A DNA stretch of 64,000 bases from positions 180,134-244,133 of the forward strand of contig NZ_KK211161.1 in NCBI RefSeq assembly GCF_000620645.1. Direction: 5' to 3'. The notes beneath the pieces were generated by a model. The model had not been told where the DNA came from. It searched no databases and was given only the letters and a program-made list of their open reading frames with translations. Both the position numbers and the translations under genes were made by a program. This DNA comes from Nocardioides sp. URHA0032 (GTDB lineage Bacteria; Actinomycetota; Actinomycetes; Propionibacteriales; Nocardioidaceae). Position 1 is the first letter of the stretch. Each line of letters opens with the position of its first letter. Shown in pieces: positions 30,578 through 40,193 of the stretch.

Positions 30578-33091
30578 GTGAGTCGTCGTACCGCGGTGCT
30601 GGGCGCCTTCTGGGCGGTCGAGCTGCTCCTCGTCGCTGCCCATCTCGCCGACGCGTTCGGCACCGTCGGAGCGTGGACCTACCTCATCGGCGTGTGGCTC
30701 GGGCCCGCGCTCGCGTGGTACGGCACGGCCGCTGCCCCGCCCGGACGCCGGTCGGTCCCGGCGCTGATCGCGGCCGGCCTGACCTCCTCGGCCGTCGGGG
30801 ACCTCATCTGGCAGCTGCTGACCTGGAGCAGCGGTGAGCCGGACGTCTCCGTGGCCGACATCCCGTACCTGATGAGCTACCTCGGGCTGGGCGCCGCGAT
30901 CCTCGTGGTGATCGCGGTCCGGCGCGGCCAGCTCTGGAGGCTGGACGTCGACGCCGTGATCGACGCGGCCACGGTCGTGGTCGTCAGCGTCCTGCTGTTC
31001 TGGACCTTCTCGATCCACGACATCGTGGCCGACCAGTCGGTGTCCGCGCTCACCCGCGTCGTGTGGGCGGCGTACCCCGTCCTCGACGCGGTGCTGCTCG
31101 CGTTGGTGCTGCGCGCGCTGTCGGTGCGCCGGTCGCGCGAGGCGATCGGCATCCCGTTCGCGGCCGGCGTCGGCTGCTGGCTGGTCTCCGACATCGGCTA
31201 CCTGGTGCTCGAGGTCGACGGCGCCGTCTCGGCCGCCCTCGACATCGGCTGGATGCTCGGGGGGCTGCTGATGGCCACCTCGACGCTGCGCGGCCAGGCG
31301 CCGCCCGACGACACGCCCGGCGACGAGGCGGTCGAGCATCCGCTCCGCAAGCTCGGGATCGCGATCGGCCCGCTGCTGGTGCCGCCGCTGCTGCTCATCG
31401 CGGACGCCGTGCTCAGCCACGACCCGAAGGCGATCGCCGTCCTGGTCGGCATGTTCGCGCTGGTCGGCCTCGCGTTCGTCCGGACCGCCCGGCTGCTGCA
31501 GTCCGAGGCCCGGGTCCGAGCACAGCTGGCCGCCGCGCGGGACGCCGCGCTGGAGGGCTCACGCGCGAAGTCGGCGTTCCTCGCCACGATGAGCCACGAG
31601 ATCCGCACCCCGATGAACGGGGTCATCGGCCTCACCGACCTGCTCCTCACGACCGATCTCGACGAGCGCCAGCTCCAGTACGCGCACGGAGTGCAGGGCG
31701 CGGGTCGCGCACTGCTGTCGATCATCAACGACATCCTCGACTTCTCGAAGGTCGAGGCCGGCCGCCTCGACCTCGAGGACATCGACTTCGACCTGGTGCA
31801 GCTGGTCGAGGAGGTCGCGGAGCTCGTGGCCGAGCCGGCCCGGGAGAAGGACCTCGAGCTGCTCGCGTACTGCTCCCCCGAGGTGCCCCCTGCGCTGCGC
31901 GGCGATCCCGCCCGGCTGCGCCAGGTCCTGCTCAACCTGGCCGCCAACGCGGTCAAGTTCACCCCGGCGGGCGAGGTCGTCATCCGGGCCCAGCTCGAGA
32001 GCCGGAACGGTGACGGCGTCGTCGTCCGCCTCGAGGTCGTCGACACCGGCATCGGCGTCCCCGACGAGCACCGGGCGCACCTCTTCGAGCCGTTCTCGCA
32101 GGCCGACTCGTCGACGACCCGGCAGTACGGCGGCACCGGGCTCGGCCTCGCGATCAGCCACCAGCTGGTGATCGCGATGGGCGGCGAGATCGGCGTGTCC
32201 AGCACCGTCGGGCGCGGCAGCACGTTCTGGGCGACGGTGCCGCTCCGCACGGCGGAGGAGCCGGAGGGCCTCGCGCGGCCGACGACCGAGGGCCTGGCGG
32301 GTCTCCGGGTCCTCGTCGTCGACGACAACCACACGAACCGCGTGATCCTGCACGACCAGCTGTCGGCCTGGGGCATGACCGTCGAGACCGTGGGCGGCGG
32401 CGACTTCGCGCTGGCGGTGCTGAAGGCCGCGGTGCTCGAGGGCCGCCGGTTCGACCTCGGGGTCCTCGACCTCTGCATGCCGGGCATGGACGGCCTCGAG
32501 CTCGGTCGCCGGGTCGCCGCGACGCCCGAGCTCGCCGGCACCCCGCTGGTGCTGCTCACCTCCGGGCCCGACGTCGGCCAGGGCGAGGCGCTGGCGGCCG
32601 GGATCGGTGCCTCCCTGACCAAGCCTGTGGCCCTGACCCGGCTGCGCACCACGCTCGCCGGACTCGTCGCTGCTCCGGCACCCGTGTCCGCCCCGCTTCC
32701 GCCGTCGCACGCCAAGGGCCGCGGCCGGGTGCTCGTCGTCGAGGACGGCGAGATCAACCAGCTGGTCGCCTTCGGCATCCTGGAGAGCCTGGGCTACGAG
32801 GCGGACGTGGCCGACGACGGGTACGGCGCGCTCGACGCCCTGAGCCGCGCGACGTACGACGCCGTCCTGATGGACGTGCAGATGCCGAACCTGGACGGCT
32901 ACGCCGCCACGGCCGAGATCCGGAAGCGCGAAGGCACCGCCCGCCACACCCCGATCATCGCGATGACCGCGAGTGCGATCGAGGGTGATCGCGAGCGGTG
33001 CCTGGCGGCCGGTATGGACGACTACGTGTCGAAGCCGGTCGACCGCACCGCTGTCGACGCCGTGCTCGGCCGGTGGGTGCCGGCCCGATAG
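30578..33091 (+). CDS. Membrane hybrid histidine kinase with two receiver domains
   Basis: An 837-residue sensor. About nine or ten membrane helices occupy residues 5-320, with no large outside domain, so it probably senses something in the membrane. HisKA has the phospho-His in MSHEIRTPMNGVIGL (His ~340). HATPase blocks are LNLAANAVKFTP, DTGIGVPDEH and GGTGLGLAI. Two receiver domains follow: the first (~575-690) with VVDDNHTNR and LDLCMPGMDGL, the second (~712-830) with VVEDGEINQL, LMDVQMPNLDGYAAT and the Lys in SKPVD. There is no DNA-binding output and no Hpt, so it needs a separate partner. GTG 30578 is the only start near AAGGAGGT (30553-30560), although the spacing is long. Confidence 0.88.
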   Translation: MSRRTAVLGAFWAVELLLVAAHLADAFGTVGAWTYLIGVWLGPALAWYGTAAAPPGRRSVPALIAAGLTSSAVGDLIWQLLTWSSGEPDVSVADIPYLMSYLGLGAAILVVIAVRRGQLWRLDVDAVIDAATVVVVSVLLFWTFSIHDIVADQSVSALTRVVWAAYPVLDAVLLALVLRALSVRRSREAIGIPFAAGVGCWLVSDIGYLVLEVDGAVSAALDIGWMLGGLLMATSTLRGQAPPDDTPGDEAVEHPLRKLGIAIGPLLVPPLLLIADAVLSHDPKAIAVLVGMFALVGLAFVRTARLLQSEARVRAQLAAARDAALEGSRAKSAFLATMSHEIRTPMNGVIGLTDLLLTTDLDERQLQYAHGVQGAGRALLSIINDILDFSKVEAGRLDLEDIDFDLVQLVEEVAELVAEPAREKDLELLAYCSPEVPPALRGDPARLRQVLLNLAANAVKFTPAGEVVIRAQLESRNGDGVVVRLEVVDTGIGVPDEHRAHLFEPFSQADSSTTRQYGGTGLGLAISHQLVIAMGGEIGVSSTVGRGSTFWATVPLRTAEEPEGLARPTTEGLAGLRVLVVDDNHTNRVILHDQLSAWGMTVETVGGGDFALAVLKAAVLEGRRFDLGVLDLCMPGMDGLELGRRVAATPELAGTPLVLLTSGPDVGQGEALAAGIGASLTKPVALTRLRTTLAGLVAAPAPVSAPLPPSHAKGRGRVLVVEDGEINQLVAFGILESLGYEADVADDGYGALDALSRATYDAVLMDVQMPNLDGYAATAEIRKREGTARHTPIIAMTASAIEGDRERCLAAGMDDYVSKPVDRTAVDAVLGRWVPAR

Positions 33092-33092
33092 C

Positions 33093-33560
33093 TCAGGCGA
33101 CCGGGTGCCGGTCGTCCCTCAGGGCCTTCAGGCCGATCGCACCGAGCGCGATCATGGCGACGGCGAGGACGAAGTGCAGCCAGTTGTCGGCGGTGTTGAG
33201 CGGCACGAAGTTCGCTGAGCTCTCGTCGCCCACCGCGATGCCGTACACCCACAGCACCGCGTAGACGACGCCGCCGATGAGCAGGAACTGCGCGGCCGCG
33301 GTGAGCGACGTCCGGGCCGCGAGCAGCCCGACCACGCCGAACAGCAGGTGGACGACGTTGTGCAGCACCGACACCTCGAAGATGCCCAGCAGCTTCGCGT
33401 CGCTGCTGTGACCGGCGAAGGACAGGTCGTCGTAGCTCGTCGTGATGCCGGGGATGAACCCCAGGACGCCGACGAGGAGGAAGGTCGCGCCGACGACCAT
33501 CGCTGCGGTTCGCAGCCAGGTCGGCAGCGCCTGGACGGATGGTTGGTTCCTGGTGGTCAT
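33093..33560 (-). CDS. DUF4383 four-helix membrane protein (first copy)
   Basis: A 155-residue protein with four membrane helices and the DUF4383 signatures VGVLGFIPGITT, HNVVHLLFGVVGL and ANFVPLNTADNWLHFVLAVAM. Molecular function is not established. By eye about 70% identical to the second copy at 54881-55345. A stress-type promoter at 33570-33594 ends 9 nt before the start codon, so the transcript is probably leaderless. It is divergent from katE. Confidence 0.88.
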   Translation of the reverse strand: MTTRNQPSVQALPTWLRTAAMVVGATFLLVGVLGFIPGITTSYDDLSFAGHSSDAKLLGIFEVSVLHNVVHLLFGVVGLLAARTSLTAAAQFLLIGGVVYAVLWVYGIAVGDESSANFVPLNTADNWLHFVLAVAMIALGAIGLKALRDDRHPVA

Positions 33561-33569
33561 GGCGCCCCG

Positions 33570-33594
33570 GTATCCGCGGGTGGGCGTCTCATGC
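33570..33594 (-). promoter_or_regulatory. SigB/SigF-like stress promoter of DUF4383 gene 1
   Basis: Minus strand: GCATGA (33589-33594), 13-nt spacer, GGATAC (33570-33575), then 9 nt to ATG 33560. One of nine sites of this form in the 33-55 kb region. Confidence 0.65.
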
Positions 33595-33598
33595 GCGG

Positions 33599-33623
33599 GC
33601 GTGCAGCGGACTGTTCGGGGTAC
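33599..33623 (+). promoter_or_regulatory. SigB/SigF-like stress promoter of katE
   Basis: GCGTGC (33599-33604), 13-nt spacer, GGGTAC (33618-33623). The -10 element is exact while the -35 is weaker than at the other sites. It leaves a 33-nt leader with GGGAGGA before the catalase ATG. Confidence 0.5.
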
Positions 33624-33656
33624 CGCACCGCGACCATCGGACACGGGAGGACGCAC

Positions 33657-35915
33657 ATGGATGCGAAGCAGCTCGCCAAGGAGACCTTCGAGAACGTCGT
33701 CGGCAAGATCGCCGAGAAGGCCGCGAAGCTCGCGGAGCCGCCGGTGCCGGGCGCGCCGGCTCCGGAGCCGCCGGCCCTCGAGGAGCCGACGGAGCCGCGC
33801 GAGCCGCTGCCGCCGCGACCCGACCAGGGCGCGCCGGCGGCGCGGACGGCGACCGGCAACGACACCGGGGCGGACCCGACCACGCGAGCCCAGCACCAGG
33901 CGTACCTGACGACGTCGACCGGCGCCCGGCTGCCGGACACCGACCACTCGCTCAAGGCCGGCGAGCGCGGGCCGACGCTGCTCCAGGACCACCACCTGCG
34001 CGAGAAGATCACCCACTTCGACCACGAGCGGATCCCGGAGCGGGTCGTGCACGCGCGCGGCGCCGGCGCCCACGGCGTGTTCGTCGGGTACGGCACCGCC
34101 GACACCGTGTGCAAGGCGGCGTTCCTGGGCGAGGGTGTCGAGACCCCGACGTTCGTGCGGTTCTCGACCGTGCTGGGCTCGCGCGGCTCCATGGACACCG
34201 CCCGCGACACCCGCGGCTTCGCCACGAAGTTCTACACGACCGAGGGCAACTTCGACCTGGTCGGCAACAACATCCCGGTCTTCTTCATCCAGGACGGCAT
34301 CAAGTTCCCCGACGTCATCCACGCCGGGAAGCCGCACCCGGACCGGGAGATCCCACAGGCGCAGAGCGCCCACGACACGTTCTGGGACTTCGTCTCGCTG
34401 CACACCGAGGCTCAGCACCACACGCTGTGGAACATGTCCGACCGCGGCATCCCGCGCTCCTACCGGATGATGGAGGGCTTCGGCGTCCACACGTTCCGGG
34501 TCCAGAACGCCGACGGCGCGACGTCGCTGGTGAAGTTCCACTGGAAGCCACGACTCGGCGTGCACTCCCTCACCTGGGAGGAGGCGCAGCTGCTCGGCGG
34601 GCTCGACCCGGACTTCCACCGGCGCGACCTGTACGACGCGATCGAGTCGGGCGCGTACCCGGCCTGGGAGCTCGGTCTCCAGGTCTTCCCGGACGAGGAG
34701 GCGCAGCTCTTCGACGGCATCGACCTCCTGGACCCCACCAAGATCGTGCCGGAGGAGCTCGCGCCCGTGCAGCCGGTCGGGATGATGGTGCTCACCGCGA
34801 ACCCGACCAACTTCTTCGCCGAGACCGAGCAGGTCGCCTTCCACGTGGGCCACCTGGTCCCGGGCATCGACGCCACCGACGACCCGCTGGTGCAGGCCCG
34901 GCTGTTCTCGTACGTCGACACGCAGCTCACCCGCCTCGGCGGGCCGAACTTCAACCAGATCCCCGTCAACCGGCCGCACACCGAGGTCAACGACATGCTC
35001 CGCGACGGCTTCCACCAGCACGCGGTGCACACCGGGGTGGCGCCGTACCGGCCGAACTCGCTGGACGGCGGCTGCCCGTTCCACGCGGACGGCGACCTCG
35101 AGGGGGTGTTCGAGCACCTGCCGGCGAAGGTGGCGGCGGGCACCTAGGTCCGCGCCCAGCCCGCGTCGTACGACGACCACTTCAGCCAAGCCAGGCTGTT
35201 CTGGCTGAGCATGTCGCCGGTCGAGCAGGAGCACATCATCCGCGCCTACACCTTCGAGCTCGGCAAGTGCTACGAGCAGGCGATCAAGGAGCGCCAGCTC
35301 CTGTGCCTGGCGAACATCGACCCGCGGCTGTGCTCCGAGGTGGCGACCGGCCTCGGCCTGCCGGTGCCCGAGCCCACGCTCGAGCTGGTCGACAGCGAGC
35401 CCAGCCCGGCGCTGTCGCAGGTCGGCGAGGCCTGGCCGCCGGACGGCCGGATGGTCGGCATCGTCGTCGACCCCGACGGTGATCTGGCCGGCGTCGCCGA
35501 GGTGCGGACCGCGATCTTCGGGGCCGGCATGGTGCCGCTGCTGATCGGGCCGCACGGCGGCGAGGTGGGCGGGATGGCGGTGCAGCGGACCTTCGCGACC
35601 GCCCGGTCCGTCGAGTTCGACGTGGTCCTGGTCGCGGGGTGCCCAGTCCCGGCCCCGGACGCCCTGCCGGCGCGGGACGCCAAGGCCGGGGCGGCCGACA
35701 CCACGGTGGTCGACCCCCGCGTGGTGCTGCTCCTCGAGGAGGCCTACCGGCACTGCAAGGTGATCGGCGCCTGGGGCGCCGGCACGACGGTGCTCGACGC
35801 CGCCGGGGTGGCGGGCACGCCGGGCGTCGAGCGCGGCGGCAGCGCGACCGAGGTTCTCGACGGCGTGCAGGAGCAGATGGCGTTCCACCGGGTGTGGGAG
35901 CGCTTCACGGCGTGA
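33657..35915 (+). pseudogene. katE: KatE-type large catalase interrupted by an in-frame TAG
   Basis: A clade-2 large-subunit catalase (H2O2 to water and oxygen) of 752 codons with one nonsense codon. Codons 1-496 hold the N-terminal arm, the active-site His (RVVHARGAG, residue 132), the distal Asn region (LVGNNIPVFFIQD) and the haem-ligand Tyr (LFSYVDTQL, residue 419). Codon 497 (35145-35147) is TAG. The frame then continues without a break: VRAQPASYDDHFSQARLFW, MSPVEQEHI and the C-terminal flavodoxin/DJ-1-like domain. Lys (AAG) is common at this place in relatives, so a single A-to-T change is the simplest cause. The part before the stop might still fold, and ATG 35211 could restart the rest. 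A sequencing error is possible. Confidence 0.85.
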
Positions 35916-36366
35916 CGATGAGTGCCTGCGGCGCGGCGACCTTCAGCCGGGTCTCGAACCAGGAGATCTGGCGCGAGGTCTCCGCGTCGCAGTGCCGGGC
36001 GATCTCCAGCAGCTCCTCGTCGCGGAGGCCCTGGGCCCCTTGGGCGATCACCGTCCAGGTGGTGTGCACGAGGGTGGCCAGGAGGTGCAGGTCCTGCAGG
36101 TCGCGGAGCAGCCCGACCTCGCCCTCCCGGGGGTACTCCAGCGCATCGGCGCGCAGTCGCTCGGGCTCGGCGACGTCCTCCTCGCCGTACCGTCGCACGA
36201 CAGGAGCCAGCCGCTCCCGGTGGTCGTCGGACCAGCCGGCGAGCTGCGAGCAGGTGTGGAAGACGTCGGCCAGGTGGGCATGGCCGTCCGCCACGGCCCG
36301 CAGCGAGTCGGCCAGCGTCTGCTCGCTGTGGTCGGCGAGCCCGACGTACGTCGCGAGGTGGGGCAT
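35905..36366 (-). CDS. Unknown helical protein coupled to the molybdopterin oxidoreductase
   Basis: A 153-residue, mostly helical and acidic protein without signal peptide. I do not recognise a named family. The C-terminal half (LLATLVHTTWTVIAQGAQGLRDEELLEIARHCDAETSRQISWFETRLKVAAPQAL; only parts matter) looks like the last helices of ferritin-like bundles, with His and Glu spaced along them. Its ATG overlaps the stop of the oxidoreductase gene by one base, so the two are co-translated and probably work together. Its 3' end overlaps the catalase gene by 11 bases. Confidence 0.6.
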   Translation of the reverse strand: MPHLATYVGLADHSEQTLADSLRAVADGHAHLADVFHTCSQLAGWSDDHRERLAPVVRRYGEEDVAEPERLRADALEYPREGEVGLLRDLQDLHLLATLVHTTWTVIAQGAQGLRDEELLEIARHCDAETSRQISWFETRLKVAAPQALIVTP

Positions 36367-38654
36367 CAGTCCCCCTCGAGGGGGACGACCCGACAGGCCG
36401 CCGTCTTGAACGTCGGCTGCTTCGAGACGGGGTCCCACACGGTCATCGTCAGCTCGTTGGCCTGCCCGGCGCCCGCGTAGTGGAACGGCGCGAACACGGC
36501 ACCCTCGGTCACCGGGCCGATGCGCGCGGGCGCCTCGAGGGAGCCTCGCGGGGACTCGACCCGGACCCGTTGCCCGTCCGCGATCCCCAGGGCCCGCGCG
36601 TCCGCCTCCGACAGCTCGACCCACGGGTCCGGAGCGGCGTGGTGGAGGCGCCGCGACCGCCCGGTCTTGGTCCGGGTGTGGAACTGGTGGACGACCCGGC
36701 CGGTGGTGAAGATCAGGGGGTAGTCCTCGCTCGGCTCCTCGTGCGGCGGCGAGTACGCCGCGGCCTTGAGGAACGCCCGCCCGGCGGCAGCCGTCGCGCG
36801 GTGCTGCTGCTCGGTCGTCGTCGCTCCCGTGGCCAGGTCGTGCCCGTAGTCCTCGCAGTAGTCGGTGGACGTGGGGAACTCCGCGTCGGCGTACAGCCTG
36901 GTCGTGCCGAGCGGCCACTGGACGGCGCCCCGCTCCCGGAGCAGGTCGTAGGTGATCCCGCTGTAGTCACAGGGACGGCCCCGGCTCGCCTCCACCCAGG
37001 CGTCGTACGCCTCCTCGGGTGTGCGCCAGCCGACGAGCGGGGAACCGTCCCGGTCGGTGAGGCCCATCGCGTCGGCGTAGGTCAGGAAGATGTCGAGGTC
37101 GCTGCGGGCCTCCCCCGGCGGGTCGACCGCCTTCTCGGCGAGGTGCACCGTGCGATCGGCGTTCGTGAACGTGCCGGTCTTCTCGCCCCAGCCGGCTGCC
37201 GGGAGCACGACGTCCGCGAGCGCGGCGGTCTCGGTGAGGAACAGGTCCTGGACGACCACGAAGCACTGGTCGCCGCCGAGGATCCGCCGGATGCGCGGGG
37301 ACTCGGGCATCGACACGGCCGGGTTGGTCGCGGAGATCCAGAGCAGGCCGATCGACCCGGTCTCGGCGTACCCGAAGATCTGCATGGCGTGGGTGGGCGG
37401 CGCCCAGTGCGGGATCGTCATCGGATCCACGTTCCACAGCCGGGCGAGCTCCTCGACGTGCGCCGCGTTCTCCCAGTTGCGGAAGCCGGTCAGGTCGCCG
37501 TCGGCGCCTGTCTCGCGGGTGTTCTGGGCGGTGGGCTGACCGTTCATCTGGAGCACGCCGCAGCCGGGACGGCCGAGCATGCCCCGGAGCAGGTGCAGGT
37601 TGTTGACGCCGCAGGCGGCCGCCGTCGCCTGGTGGGACTGGTAGAAGCCCTGCAGCACCGTGGACAGCACCGCGCCGGACTCGCCGAAGATCCGGGCCGC
37701 CCGGCGTACGTCGTCGGCATCCACTCCGCAGGTGCGCGCGGCCTCCTCCGGGGTGTACGGCTCGACCGTGGCGCGCAGCTCCTCGAGCCCGACCGTGTGG
37801 GCCTCCACCCAGTCGGCGTCGAGCCACTCGTGCGCGAGCAGCTCGCGGGTCAGCGCGTTCATGAGCGCCAGGTTGGTGCCTACGCGGGGAGCGAGGTGGA
37901 CCCCGCCGGTGCGCCCGGCCGCGACCGCCACCTCGGTGCGGCGCGGGTCGACGCAGACCACCCGTGGCGGCTCGCTGCCCTCGATCCGGTCGAGGATCCG
38001 TGCCCAGAGCACCGTCTGGGTCTCCGGCATGTTGTGCCCGAAGAGGAAGAGCGCGTCGCACTGCTCGATGTCGTCGTACGACGCCGGCTGCCCGTCGGCG
38101 CCGAACGACTCCTTGAGCGACGCCCCGGCGGTCGCGGTGCACAGCCGGGTGTTCCCGTCCATGTGAGGCGTCCCGAGGCCGGCCTTCCCGATCACCGCGA
38201 GCGTGTAGTACTCCTCCAGGAACAGCTGGCCGCTGGTGTAGAAGCCGTGGCTGAGCGGGCCCTTCTCGTCGAGCAGGGCCCGCGAGCGCTCGACGATCCG
38301 GCCCATCGCCGTGTCCCAGTCGGTCTCGACCAGCCGGCCGTCCTCGCGGACCAGGGGTGTGGTCAGCCGGTCCGGCGACGACGCCCACGGGGTGCTGCCG
38401 TACAGGCCCTTCGGTCCCAGCCGACCGCGGTTGACCCGGTCCGCCGCGCGACCGCGGACGCCGACCATCCGGCCGTCCTTCACGGCGATCTCGCATCCGC
38501 AGCCGTTGCTGCACAGCACGCACGCTGCGCCGACCCACCGGTCGACCTCGTCCTCGCGGACCCCGTCGAGGTGGACGTCGACGCGCTCGGGCCACGCCGA
38601 GCCGCGGGCGGTCGGCGTACGGGCACCCCAGACGTGCACGGTGCGGTCCGCCAT
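36366..38654 (-). CDS. Molybdopterin (bis-MGD) oxidoreductase, nitrate reductase/formate dehydrogenase type
   Basis: A 762-residue cytoplasmic Mo enzyme of the DMSO-reductase superfamily. The Fe-S region has C45, C48, C52 and an extra C54, but the fourth cluster ligand is lost: the usual RGRLCPKG reads RGRLGPKG (Gly80). The Mo ligand is Cys172 in GNTRLCTATA. The MGD-binding parts follow (GHNMPETQ, VCVDPRRTEVA, LWISATNPAVSMPES), and a C-terminal molydopterin-binding domain ends the protein (TGRVVHQFHTRTKTGRS). Partners such as a flavin or Fe-S subunit are not adjacent, only the small helical protein. Electron acceptor and substrate are open. A stress-type promoter lies 9 nt before ATG 38654. 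Confidence 0.85.
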   Translation of the reverse strand: MADRTVHVWGARTPTARGSAWPERVDVHLDGVREDEVDRWVGAACVLCSNGCGCEIAVKDGRMVGVRGRAADRVNRGRLGPKGLYGSTPWASSPDRLTTPLVREDGRLVETDWDTAMGRIVERSRALLDEKGPLSHGFYTSGQLFLEEYYTLAVIGKAGLGTPHMDGNTRLCTATAGASLKESFGADGQPASYDDIEQCDALFLFGHNMPETQTVLWARILDRIEGSEPPRVVCVDPRRTEVAVAAGRTGGVHLAPRVGTNLALMNALTRELLAHEWLDADWVEAHTVGLEELRATVEPYTPEEAARTCGVDADDVRRAARIFGESGAVLSTVLQGFYQSHQATAAACGVNNLHLLRGMLGRPGCGVLQMNGQPTAQNTRETGADGDLTGFRNWENAAHVEELARLWNVDPMTIPHWAPPTHAMQIFGYAETGSIGLLWISATNPAVSMPESPRIRRILGGDQCFVVVQDLFLTETAALADVVLPAAGWGEKTGTFTNADRTVHLAEKAVDPPGEARSDLDIFLTYADAMGLTDRDGSPLVGWRTPEEAYDAWVEASRGRPCDYSGITYDLLRERGAVQWPLGTTRLYADAEFPTSTDYCEDYGHDLATGATTTEQQHRATAAAGRAFLKAAAYSPPHEEPSEDYPLIFTTGRVVHQFHTRTKTGRSRRLHHAAPDPWVELSEADARALGIADGQRVRVESPRGSLEAPARIGPVTEGAVFAPFHYAGAGQANELTMTVWDPVSKQPTFKTAACRVVPLEGD

Positions 38655-38663
38655 GCGGCGATG

Positions 38664-38689
38664 GTGCCCACCGGGGCATGCGCGCATGC
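38664..38689 (-). promoter_or_regulatory. SigB/SigF-like stress promoter of the molybdopterin oxidoreductase
   Basis: Minus strand: GCATGC (38684-38689), 14-nt spacer, GGGCAC (38664-38669), 9 nt to ATG 38654. Overlaps the divergent promoter of the decarboxylase gene. Confidence 0.55.
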
Positions 38690-38713
38690 ATCGCCCGCGG
38701 TCTCTATGGGCAC
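38688..38713 (+). promoter_or_regulatory. SigB/SigF-like stress promoter of the PLP decarboxylase
   Basis: Plus strand: GCATCG (38688-38693), 14-nt spacer, GGGCAC (38708-38713), 9 nt to ATG 38723. The stretch after the -10 (CGGGGCCGC before ATG) is the same as at the UDP-glucose dehydrogenase start. Confidence 0.55.
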
Positions 38714-38722
38714 CGGGGCCGC

Positions 38723-40186
38723 ATGGACCACTCCCGGACCCCTGTGCTCGATGCGCTCAGCGAGTTCCGCCACCGCGGCGACGTCGTCTTCGGGCCGCCG
38801 GGTCACCGGCAGGGCCGCGGTGTCGACCCACGCGTGCTCACGATCCTGGGCGAGGGTGTCTTCGCATCCGACGTGCTGGCGATGAACGGTCTCGACGACC
38901 GCCGCAACTCCCAGGGCGTGCTGCAGGACGCGCAGGATCTGATGGCCGACGCGGTCGGTGCCGAGCACGCCTTCTTCTCCACCTGCGGCAGCTCGCTCTC
39001 CGTGAAGTCGGCGATGCTCTCCGTCGCCGGCCCGGGCGAGAAGCTGCTGATCTCGCGCAATGCGCACAAGTCCGTCGTCAGCGGCGTCATCATCAACGGG
39101 ACGGTCCCGGGCTGGGTGCACCCGAAGTTCGATGCCGAGCGGCACCTGGCCCACCCGCCCGAGCCCGACGACGTCCGTCGCGCCTTCCAGCAGCACCCGG
39201 ACGCCAAGGGGATGCTGCTGATCACGCCGACCGACTGGGGCGTGTGCGCCGACATCCAGGGAGTCGCCGACGTCTGCCACGAGTTCGGCGTACCGCTCAT
39301 CGTGGACGAGGCGTGGGGAGCCCACCTGCCGTTCCACGACGAGCTGCCCACCTGGGGCATGGACGCCGACGCCGACGTCGTGGTCACCAGCGTCCACAAG
39401 ATGGGCGCGGCGGTCGAGCAGAGCTCGGTGTTCCACCTCCAGGGCGACCGCGTCGACCCGACAGTGCTCGCGCAGCGCGAGGACCTGCTGGCGACGACGA
39501 GCGCGTCGAGCCTCGTGTACGCATCACTGGACGGCTGGCGACGTCACATGGTCGAGCAGGGTCGCGAGCTGCTGACCCGGACGCTGGCGCTCGCCGCCCG
39601 CGCGCGGGAGGAGATCGGCGCCATCGACGGGATCGAGGTCTACGGCCAGGAGCTGGTCGAGGAGGGCTACGCGTTCGAGATCGATCCCCTGGTGCTGGCG
39701 ATCGACGTGCGTGGCCTGGGCATCACCGGCTACCAGGCCGCCGAGCTCGCACGGGCCCGCCACCACGTCGACTTCGGCGCGTCCGACACCTGCCGGATCA
39801 ACGCCCGCCTCACGCACGCCGACGACGACGCGTCGGTCGACATCCTGGTCGCGACGCTGCGCAAGATCGTCGAGGATGCCCGCTCCGCCGAGACCCCTCC
39901 CCCGGTCGACTTCCCGAGCGCGGAGGGTCTCGAGCTCGAGACGGTGCTCCTGCCCCGCGACGCCTTCTTCGCCGAGGTCGAGCAGGTCCCCGCCGAGAAG
40001 GCCGTCGGCCGGGTCGCGGCCGAGATGGTCACGCCGTACCCGCCCGGCGTCCCGGTGCTCGCTCCCGGCGAGCGGATCAGCCAGGAGGCCGTCGACTACC
40101 TCCGCTCGGGCGTCGCCGCCGGGATGCTCATCCCGGAAGCGGCCGACCCGGAGGTGACGTCGCTGCGGGTGGTGCGCGAGTCCTGA
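38723..40186 (+). CDS. Orn/Lys/Arg-type PLP decarboxylase
   Basis: A fold-type I PLP enzyme of 487 residues, from the group that decarboxylates lysine, arginine or ornithine to polyamine precursors. Family blocks are visible: SDVLAMNGLDDRRNSQGVL, AFFSTCGSSLSVKSAML, ISRNAHKSVVSG (His that stacks on PLP), LITPTDWGVCADI, VDEAWGAHLPF and the Schiff-base Lys in TSVHKMGAAVEQSS. A C-terminal domain follows from ~380. Relatives in acid and stress response consume protons. Substrate specificity cannot be fixed from these motifs. It diverges from the molybdopterin oxidoreductase and shares its stress-type promoter region. Confidence 0.85.
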   Translation: MDHSRTPVLDALSEFRHRGDVVFGPPGHRQGRGVDPRVLTILGEGVFASDVLAMNGLDDRRNSQGVLQDAQDLMADAVGAEHAFFSTCGSSLSVKSAMLSVAGPGEKLLISRNAHKSVVSGVIINGTVPGWVHPKFDAERHLAHPPEPDDVRRAFQQHPDAKGMLLITPTDWGVCADIQGVADVCHEFGVPLIVDEAWGAHLPFHDELPTWGMDADADVVVTSVHKMGAAVEQSSVFHLQGDRVDPTVLAQREDLLATTSASSLVYASLDGWRRHMVEQGRELLTRTLALAARAREEIGAIDGIEVYGQELVEEGYAFEIDPLVLAIDVRGLGITGYQAAELARARHHVDFGASDTCRINARLTHADDDASVDILVATLRKIVEDARSAETPPPVDFPSAEGLELETVLLPRDAFFAEVEQVPAEKAVGRVAAEMVTPYPPGVPVLAPGERISQEAVDYLRSGVAAGMLIPEAADPEVTSLRVVRES

Positions 40187-40193
40187 CACCGCA

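Noticed and set aside
35145..35147. TAG in katE as a pyrrolysine codon or programmed read-through
   Set aside because: No pyrrolysine genes are seen and the family has an ordinary residue at this place; a point mutation or sequencing error is simpler.
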